Below the pieces are notes generated by a model. It saw nothing but the letters and a program-made list of their open reading frames with translations, was not told the origin of the DNA and did no database searches. From assembly GCA_003640385.1 (NCBI GenBank), contig RCAB01000875.1, forward strand, positions 1 to 14,678: a DNA stretch of 14,678 nucleotides, in the 5' to 3' direction. Made by a program: the position numbers and the translations under genes. Positions 8,901 to 14,678 of this stretch are shown here, in pieces. The DNA comes from Setaria digitata (Eukaryota > Nematoda > Chromadorea > Rhabditida > Setariidae). How positions within the stretch are numbered: the stretch's first letter is position 1; each line of letters starts with the position of its first letter.

Positions 8901-10530
8901 CTAATAACTAAGCTAGAGAAATATAATCACTACACATATATATGCTAGCTATTCTATTTTTCAGTCTTGGATATAATATTTGAAGTAATTAAAAAGGAAA
9001 AGCTCAAAAATTTCAATTTTAAATATCAATAAAAATTACTTAGCAAATAACTTCTAGAAGATTTTCTCTTTTTTTTTCTTTCCGTACATTCAAATGTTAT
9101 TAATTTAATTGAATAATTAATATTTTATAAATTGTTCCTAAATGAAGCAAGCAAAAAAAAAAAAAAAAAAGAAAAGAAAAAAACAACCAAACGAATGAAA
9201 ACTATAAAAATGGCAATTAAAATGTAATTAGAGTTTTAACTAAAAAAAAAAAGATTTCATAATAAGAATTTTGATGCGATTAAAAGAATGTTTATTTTTC
9301 ATATAAATGTATGAAACAATTTTAAATAGTAGTAATAAAAGGGAAAATTAAATTTCTGGAAAAGCAATACTGCTAAGTTAAGATTTTTAATTTCTCCAGA
9401 TGTTTTCATTTTCGAAATCATTTGTTTTTTTTTTCTTTTTATTTATTTATTTTTTTTTTCAATTAGAATTACGAAATGTTGCACGAGAAAATGAACATTG
9501 TAAATTCATTAGCTGTAAATTATTTTACGAATAATTTTATGGCCTAAACTTATGGATAATTGATAATTTATTGCGATAGTTATGGATAATTTTATTGCGA
9601 ATTAATAATCTCGAATGAGCTTCTGGATGATTAATGATAATTCATTATGATAATTGAATTATGATCATTATGATAATTAACATATAATTTAGGCAATTAA
9701 ACCTATAGTTAATTGATAATTTAGTAAGTTAGATCAAGAAGCCAAACATAAATTTGTGATACTTTTTTTTTTTTTTTTTTCCTTATTCTATTATTTGGAC
9801 TCATTAATGACATTCTTTCGAAAGAAAAAGACGAGAAAAATTTTAAATTAACTTTCAAATTAACATTATTATAAAGCTAGCAAACAAAGCGATCTTAGAC
9901 TTTAGCTATCACTCTTAAAAAGTGACTTATGAAGAAAAAAGAAAGAAAAAAAAAATTAAAATAAACGAGAGCAGTGATCAGTTTTCCTTTTTTTTTTTTT
10001 ATAACTTTTCTAGCAAAAACGTAATAAGATGAACAAGGAGAAAAAGAACTTTTTTTTTTTTTTTTTTTACCGAATTAAACATTAAATATTTATTTAATTA
10101 AAATTACAAAATTTAAAAGAACAACATTTTGAATCTTTGAAAAAAAAAAAAAATTACCGTTTTTTTGTTTTTTCTCTTTCTTTTTGCTTTGAAATTTATA
10201 TCAAGAAAAGTTGAGAAGCAAATTTTTCGTTCGTACACTTAGAAATTTGCTTAGTTCTTTTTCACTTTATAGCTTACTTACACTTAGCTATCCAGAAAAG
10301 GCATCCTGAGTGCATTAGCTTTTTCCTTTTCATTCATTATCAATTCTTAATATCAACCTCGCCTCTTTTCTAGTTTAGAAACTAACTTTTTGACTAGTTG
10401 GAAATTTTTGAACTTCTTTCTTATGCCTGTTACTTTCCTCTAGGTTATGCATGAAACGAAATGAAAAGCATTACTAATAAAAGTATATTATTGTTATCAT
10501 GACTTTTTAGCTCACCATTATTAATTTTTT
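8901..10530. other. Non-coding stretch
   Basis: No gene is visible. Runs: A18 at 9153-9170, T18 at 9763-9780, T13 at 9988-10000, T19 at 10050-10068, A14 at 10140-10153. A possible remnant of the preceding array (CACATATATATGCTAGCTAT) lies at about 8933-8952. The GATAAT-rich segment is listed separately. The stretch 10200-10500 is lower in homopolymers but has frequent stops in all frames. Confidence 0.6.
9545..9725 (+). repeat. GATAAT-rich degenerate repeat segment
   Basis: TTATGGATAATT ... TTATTGCGA occurs at 9550-9576 and again, shortened, at 9580-9600. CATTATGATAATT occurs at 9643-9655 and 9666-9678. Many other GATAAT and ATTGATAATTTA units follow to 9715. The spacing is irregular, so it looks like successive small duplications of a short motif rather than one satellite. 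Confidence 0.65.
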
Positions 10531-10635
10531 CATCGTCATCTTCATCTTCATCAACATCATAATCATCATTATCACCATCATCATCATTATCATCATTATC
10601 ACCATTACCAGCCACTATTACATTATTATCATTAT
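10531..10635 (+). repeat. Imperfect (ATC/ATT)n trinucleotide repeat
   Basis: About 35 triplets of CAT/ATC with TTC, CAC, CAA and TTA changes. Because the period is three, it is open in more than one frame: on the plus strand as a His/Tyr-rich frame that runs on to about 10700, and on the minus strand as an Asp/Asn/Glu-rich frame of roughly 59 codons. Acidic runs of this kind occur in real proteins, but no flanking domain or splice site supports one here. Confidence 0.85.
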
Positions 10636-10639
10636 AGTT

Positions 10640-11226
10640 TTATTCTCGTAAAAGTGACTCTAAATTTTGAGACACTGAAAAAGTTAGTTCTATTGAGCTG
10701 GTTATAATTTTGCAATTAATCTTTTATGTAAATAAAAAAGAAGAGAAGAAGAAGAAGAAAAAAAAAAGAAGGAAGCAAACTGATAATTTAAAAGAAATGT
10801 AAACTTTTAATTGCGGTAAAGAATCTTCCTACATGTTTTATATATTTCAGTTTGATAAGAATTTTTAACAGTGAATAAAGATGCATACAATTTTTAGCAA
10901 AGATAAGCATATTTCTTGCATAGCTTATTTTATAGCTTATCATTGAATAATTTTATCAGTCCATTAAGAATTTTCTGTATGTAATTTTTTTTTTTTTCCT
11001 TAGGCTAACAATCTAAATAATATCGATAATTATTATAAATTATTTACGATACACTGTTTTTTTTTCAATTTTTAATTTTATTAACTAAAAAATGGAAAAA
11101 GTAATTTTCAGAAAAGAAAAAATAAACAAATGAAAGCATGCGAAAGCGATTAAAAAAGAGTATAATCAATTATCAAGATATCACTCTATCAAGTATTATT
11201 CTGTTATCAATAATAATATACCAAAA
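10640..11226. other. Non-coding stretch
   Basis: A purine-rich patch at about 10735-10775 (AAGAAG units). TAGCTTAT is directly repeated near 10921 and 10933, and GATAAGC (10902-10908) is complementary to GCTTATC (10935-10941). Nothing resembling a gene. Confidence 0.6.
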
Positions 11227-11370
11227 ACGGTAGCTGAAAAATTTCAAAACAAATGAAATTTGATTTTTTAAATACAAAATTGCAATGGAGAGTACGGTAG
11301 CAGAAAAAGTCCGAAACAAATGAATTTTTTTTCTTTTTTTTTTTTTTTTTTTTTTTTTAAATACAAATTT
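11227..11370 (+). repeat. 67-bp tandem duplication with a T-run expansion in copy 2
   Basis: Copy 1 starts at 11227 and copy 2 at 11294. The first 31 bases match at 27 positions (both begin ACGGTAGC and end ACAAATGAA), and both end in AAATACAAA. Between these anchors copy 1 has only ATTTGATTTTTT, whereas copy 2 has T8-C-T25 (11325-11358), about 22 bases longer. The 69-codon minus-strand ATG frame here is the lysine-coding shadow of the T run. Confidence 0.85.
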
Positions 11371-12090
11371 AGGCAAGCTCATTTACGTCATACATTTTAA
11401 TAACACAGGTATGAATGGTATAATTATTCACTGCATGGAATTTTTTATTTTCATATTAGTAAAATGGAAAAAGAAAAAGAAAAAAACAGCTCGATTATTC
11501 AATATTAAGTTCAATTTAGTGAAAGTAAAAAAAATAAAAAATAAAATTACGCTTACATATTATTAAATTATACTGGTACCAAATAAAAGACTTTTAGCAG
11601 CTTGTATAAATTAAACTTTTGCTCAATAACAAAAGTTAGACTATGATAAAGTTTTAATTAACTACTAATACTTAATGTATTGAAAGACAATGGTACTTCA
11701 TGTATCAAATGGTTTAGCAAAAATTTGACAAATACATATCTACATGTATAAAATATGTCAAAAAAATTCATTTGCTTCAACCAATATATGAAAATATTTT
11801 TTGAGAGAATTTTCAAGAATATAAACGTTAGACGAGAATACTTTAGCCATCCTATCTCGGTTAATTATCATTTAAAGCCAATATTTTCTAAAATGTATAT
11901 AAACAAAATTCAGTAAACATTTTAGGATTTTGCGAAAAAAAAACACACACACAAGTTTTAAAATATTAAATATAAAAATATTTGAATTATTTAAACAGTG
12001 CAAAATATCGAAATCAGATCATTTAAAATCATTCAATACTTTTTGATGAAGAAAAAAAAAAAAAAAAAAGGGGAAAAAAAGGAAATTTAA
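11371..12090. other. Non-coding stretch
   Basis: No gene visible. A18 at 12052-12069 followed by GGGGAAAAAAAGG; a short ACACACACAC patch at about 11943-11952. Otherwise plain AT-rich sequence with stops in all frames. Confidence 0.6.
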
Positions 12091-12258
12091 AATGATTTAC
12101 TAAACGATTGCTTCTACCATAAACGTTTTTCTCCCGGAAGACGAGAGCTGAGCACTCAGGATTTTTCCGGTAAATGCTTTGGAACAAAAGTTCCAGACTG
12201 TTTGATATCTTCCTTGAAGCATTTTTTATATCCTCAAAATATATTATTGGTTAAGAAA
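12091..12258 (+). other. GC-richer islet with a 56-codon open frame and small hairpins
   Basis: Bases 12123-12220 are much less AT-rich than the surroundings. One plus frame is open from 12091 to the TAA at 12259-12261 (56 codons, no ATG); its middle reads as an ordinary mixed-residue peptide (KRFSPGRRELSTQDFSGKCF) but fits no family I know. Two small perfect hairpins lie inside: CTGAG-CA-CTCAG (12148-12159) and GGAAC-AAAA-GTTCC (12181-12194). CCGGAA/TTCCGG occurs at 12134 and 12165, as in the array at 6248. A coding exon, a regulatory element or a diverged repeat fragment are all possible. Confidence 0.25.
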
Positions 12259-12261
12259 TAA

Positions 12262-13056
12262 CCCAGCAATTATTTATACTGGTAATGAGTTTAATTTTAA
12301 TTTAAAAAAAAAAAAAAAAAAGAAAAAGGTTTTTCTAAGCAAAATGAAATTGGCACTGGTTGTAAACTATTCTCTAAAATATATTCAATAATTTAAAATT
12401 GATAATTACCACAATTACTATGTACTCGACTATTTTGGTATTTGCTAAATTCTATTCCATTTGTATTTGCATTGTTAAATTATACTTTATTTTAAATACA
12501 ATAAATACATTGGTAATTATGGCCGAAATTACAATTATAAAATTTTCAGAGAATTTTTAAAGCATCAATATTCATTAAAAAATATCACTTCTAAAATTCT
12601 CTTTCTTCCGTATCCTGCATTTTTACTTAACAGTTTGCGTCATTTTGATAATTTGAAATTTAATTCAAATAAATTTCTATTCGTTTTTAGATTTATCTCG
12701 CAACAAACTTGCTTTGAAATTGTCAAACTTTCTCACAAATTATATTAAAAATATTTGCTTCAATTAAATATAATTAAATTAAAAACGTACATAACTCAAA
12801 TCACCTGTTCTTATTGTCTCTTATTCATTGTTTTATTTTTTCAAAAAAAAAAAAAGTCTTAATTCCAGCTGCATTTTTTTTACGGCATAAGAGGTGTCAC
12901 TTCATTTTCTCCATATATCATGATTATATTAGTAATTTGTAATGATTATTAGCAATTAATGATTAGCAATTATGATTAATGGTAACAATAATAATAAATA
13001 AACAATAATAAAAAAAATAATGATGACAAATAATAAGAACAACAAATAATAGGGAG
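12262..13056. other. Non-coding stretch
   Basis: A18 at 12304-12321, A13 at 12843-12855. ATAATTACCA (12402-12411) is complementary to TGGTAATTAT (12511-12520). From 12960 the sequence becomes AAT-rich and passes into the 32-bp minisatellite. No gene. Confidence 0.55.
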
Positions 13057-13152
13057 TAATAAATAACAAGAATAATAAATGCTAAAAATAATAAATAACA
13101 GGAGTAATAAATAGTAAATGTATTAAATAACAAGACTAATAAATAATGATAT
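13057..13152 (+). repeat. 32-bp minisatellite, three copies
   Basis: Units at 13057-13088, 13089-13120 and 13121-13152 keep TAATAAATAACA-(A/G)GA-(N)-TAATAAAT in register; the C of AACA falls at 13067, 13099 and 13131, exactly 32 apart. Looser AAT-rich sequence extends on both sides (about 12985-13170). The 73-codon minus-strand frame over it (13184 to 12963) is Tyr/Phe/Leu-rich low complexity produced by the repeat. Confidence 0.8.
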
Positions 13153-13530
13153 TTAGAGTAATAATAGTTACCGAGAAAGGACAAACAACTTTATGGATTA
13201 TGCTAAACTTTACTCATAATTTTCCTGTTAGCAGCATGATGCAGAAAAAAAGAAGAAGTAAAACAATAGAAAGTATGTCAACATATTATACGCATGGGAC
13301 ATTTTAATCATTTAGTTGGATTTTAAAATTTAACTTTAAAAACAGAAAAACAGAAAGATAGAAAAAAAAAAAATGAAAAATAATGCATGCATTGACTAAT
13401 TTGTGCTACCACTTGGGAAATGATAAGTTTAGTTTGTTAATACTAATTTCCATGCTTAAATTTTAATGGAAGAGCATTTGATACAATGAAATTTCATTGC
13501 TTAAAAATTCAATTTTTTTTTTTCCTCCTA
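13153..13530. other. Non-coding stretch with two perfect palindromes
   Basis: AATGCATGCATT at 13382-13393 and CAATGAAATTTCATTG at 13484-13499 are perfect palindromes of 12 and 16 bases. No gene is seen. TTTTTTTTTTCCTCCTATCAG near 13514-13534 resembles a 3' splice site on the plus strand, but the frames after it stop within 13 codons. Confidence 0.55.
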
Positions 13531-13653
13531 TCAGTTAAGCATTATCATTATCGACTGAGAACAGTTAGCCGATTGAATTAGCAAAGGCGACGTTAGCGCT
13601 TTATCATGTTTTTGCTGCTCACTTGAGCGCTCCCGAAAAAATACTGCCTTCAT
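13531..13653 (-). CDS. Unassigned 40-codon open frame in a GC-richer islet
   Basis: On the minus strand an ATG at 13653-13651, with A at -3, opens a 40-codon frame (MKAVFFRERSSEQQ...) to the TGA at 13533-13531. Bases 13556-13655 are about 45% GC against roughly a quarter nearby, and have no homopolymers except A6. About 60 bases upstream on the same strand, T18-CTAG (13735-13714) looks like a 3' splice site, and it is also a good 5' site (TAG/GTAAGT). However, the plus strand is also open across the islet (13569-13685, 39 codons, including ELAKATLALYHVFAAHLSAP), so at most one frame is likely real. I recognise neither product. Confidence 0.15.
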   Translation of the reverse strand: MKAVFFRERSSEQQKHDKALTSPLLIQSANCSQSIMIMLN

Positions 13654-13843
13654 TGTGGATAAATGAAAAGAAAGGAAAAAATTTATAATCAATGAAGGAA
13701 AATTTGAACTTACCTAGAAAAAAAAAAAAAAAAAAGTATATCTTCATAGATGAAAGACAAGTAATTTTAGATAGAACGAAATTTAAACTTGCTAAGTGAA
13801 CGAAAAATTTACTCAGTGAGAAAAGGCTAACTTACTGTAATGG

Positions 13844-13888
13844 CAGGTAAAATCAGTTCATTAACAGGTACGATTTGAATTCATTTAA
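13844..13888 (+). repeat. Small tandem duplication carrying CAGGTA
   Basis: CAGGTAAAATCAGTTCATTAA (13844-13864) is followed directly by CAGGTACGATTTGAATTCAT (13865-13884), continuing TTAA to 13888. Both copies contain CAG/GTA, the core of a 5' splice site, but no upstream exon is convincing. Confidence 0.6.
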
Positions 13889-14285
13889 TAAGTATGTCAA
13901 TGAATTGCATTGGCTAATTTGAATGGATAAAGTTTAATACAATCTATGTATACTGTAGATACTGTTTCTAATAGAGTGAATAAAATAAGAATAGTAATGA
14001 AAAATGATTAATATGAATAAAAGAAATGTGTCAAACAGGCAGAATAATTGGTTGAAATGAGAAATTAATTTAAAATTTTGAAATAAATTTAAAATAGTCA
14101 AGAAATAAACTCAAAATTTATCGCAGCTAATGCAAAAGAGCTTGTTATTTTCTGGAATTATTCATTTGTAAAAAATCCAAATATTTTTTATTAATTAATA
14201 TTATTTGTTTATTTATATTTTTTATTGTTAATTAACAAATCATTATTTGAAATTATCATTGGTTAAAAATTGCTATTTCACTAAT
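13889..14285. other. Non-coding stretch
   Basis: GCATTGGCTAATTTG at 13907-13921 matches GCATTGACTAATTTG at 13389-13403 at 14 of 15 bases. Otherwise plain AT-rich sequence ending in an ATTAATTAATATTATTTG-type low-complexity patch. No gene. Confidence 0.55.
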
Positions 14286-14396
14286 TCACTTGTTATCATT
14301 AATCTTAATTATTATCATCATATCATAACTGTTGTTGAGNAATCACTTGTTATCATTAATCTTAATTATTATCATCATATCATAACTGTTGTTGAG
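14286..14396 (+). repeat. Unmerged contig overlap 1 (54-nt exact direct repeat around one N)
   Basis: Bases 14286-14339 are repeated exactly at 14343-14396, separated only by N (14340) and two bases. A single N between identical ends is what a scaffolder leaves when two overlapping contigs are placed end to end. The real locus almost certainly has one copy. Confidence 0.92.
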
Positions 14397-14456
14397 CATA
14401 TGGAAATGGAAAAAACTTCTGAGTTNGCATATGGAAATGGAAAAAACTTCTGAGTT
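14396..14456 (+). repeat. Unmerged contig overlap 2 (30-nt exact direct repeat around one N)
   Basis: Bases 14396-14425 are repeated exactly at 14427-14456 with only N (14426) between. Together with overlap 1 it means the piece 14341-14425 is a very short contig whose two ends both duplicate its neighbours. The 68-codon frame crossing this region exists only because of the duplication. Confidence 0.92.
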
Positions 14457-14493
14457 CATCGACTTTTAATTTCACCATATACTCGAATTCAAG

Positions 14494-14678
14494 CTAGCAA
14501 GGAAAATTCCCGCAATGATTAGATAGCTGAAGTGATAAGGACTGTAATGCACATGAAACGATACATGGTCCTATGTGTACGTCTAAGTTCACGCATATGA
14601 CATAATTCAAACTTCTAAAGAGAATAAACTGGCCTGACCTGTTCCAGGAAAGTTCACTCAAGTTGACCCAATCAAACA
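14494..14678 (-). CDS. Possible partial coding exon or interspersed repeat at the right edge
   Basis: Reading the minus strand from base 14676, 60 codons are open to a TAG at 14496-14494. The segment 14521-14678 is about 39% GC by count and has no run longer than four, quite unlike the rest of the window. Translation begins FDWVNLSELSWNRSGQFILF and later has several Cys; I recognise no domain. No start codon or splice site is evident, and the frame leaves the window. At this GC a 60-codon open frame is only mildly unusual. The segment could equally be a transposable-element fragment or a promoter: AAGTTCAC occurs twice (14585, 14650), with TGACCT at 14635 and TTGACC at 14663. Confidence 0.18.
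   Translation of the reverse strand, partial: FDWVNLSELSWNRSGQFILFRSLNYVICVNLDVHIGPCIVSCALQSLSLQLSNHCGNFPC

Noticed and set aside
11173..11382. 69-codon minus-strand frame
   Set aside because: Built around the T25 run read as lysines in the 67-bp duplication.
12963..13184. 73-codon minus-strand frame rich in Tyr, Phe and Leu
   Set aside because: Produced by the AAT-rich 32-bp minisatellite; not a membrane protein gene.
1153..13735. Long A/T runs as tails of SINE/LINE-type retroposons
   Set aside because: No element body or target-site duplication was found next to them, and the 67-bp and 300-bp repeats show runs growing in place. The short ACTATATCG pair around 4229-4250 is the only hint and is too short.
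14247..14453. 68-codon plus-strand frame
   Set aside because: Crosses both N positions and the false duplications, so it does not exist in the real locus.
1..14678. tRNA, rRNA, CRISPR array, telomere repeats, spliced-leader sequence, bacterial genes
   Set aside because: Looked for B-box-like GGTTCGAATCC, repeated TTAGGC, evenly spaced identical repeats with unique spacers and long clean reading frames; none was found by eye. A tRNA or covariance-model search would be needed to exclude diverged RNAs.

Overview
This window is eukaryotic non-coding DNA, very rich in A+T (by eye about three quarters or more). It is packed with long pure A and T runs (about thirty of 14 bases or more), simple repeats and old, decayed tandem duplications. 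There is no dense gene layout, no operon and no ribosome-binding-site pattern. No rRNA or tRNA gene and no recognisable conserved protein was found by reading. My prior is an AT-rich invertebrate such as a parasitic nematode, but nothing here proves that: no spliced leader, telomere repeat or named gene was seen.

Layout. At the left edge (2-130) one plus-strand frame is open and carries a 27-bp tandem repeat, which encodes an in-frame 9-residue repeat. It may be the last coding piece of a gene lying to the left. From about 130 to 5870 there is intergenic or intronic sequence in which every homopolymer of 14 or more is A on the plus strand. Inside it, a homopolymer-poor block (1500-1735) holds a clean hairpin pair. 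At 6147-6581 there is an inverted repeat, a four-copy array built around TTCCGGAAA with a period near 75 bp, and a compound AC/AT microsatellite. From 8018 to about 8900 lies a strongly diverged tandem array (units of about 299, 343 and 212 bp). Further right are a GATAAT-rich stretch (9545-9725), an ATC-type repeat (10531-10635), a 67-bp tandem duplication in which one copy has gained a long T run (11227-11370), a GC-richer islet (12091-12258), a 32-bp minisatellite (13057-13152) and a second GC-richer islet with small open frames on both strands (13531-13688).

Near the right end, two single-N positions (14340 and 14426) are each flanked by exact direct repeats (54 and 30 nt). This is the signature of overlapping contig ends that were not merged, so the sequence there is artificially lengthened. 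The last 180 bases differ sharply in composition (about 39% GC, no homopolymers) and are open on the minus strand to the window edge, so another gene or an interspersed repeat may begin there.

The main biological theme is sequence decay by duplication and slippage. Two paralogous repeat sets show A/T runs growing in place inside copies that otherwise still align. I see no convincing new gene system.
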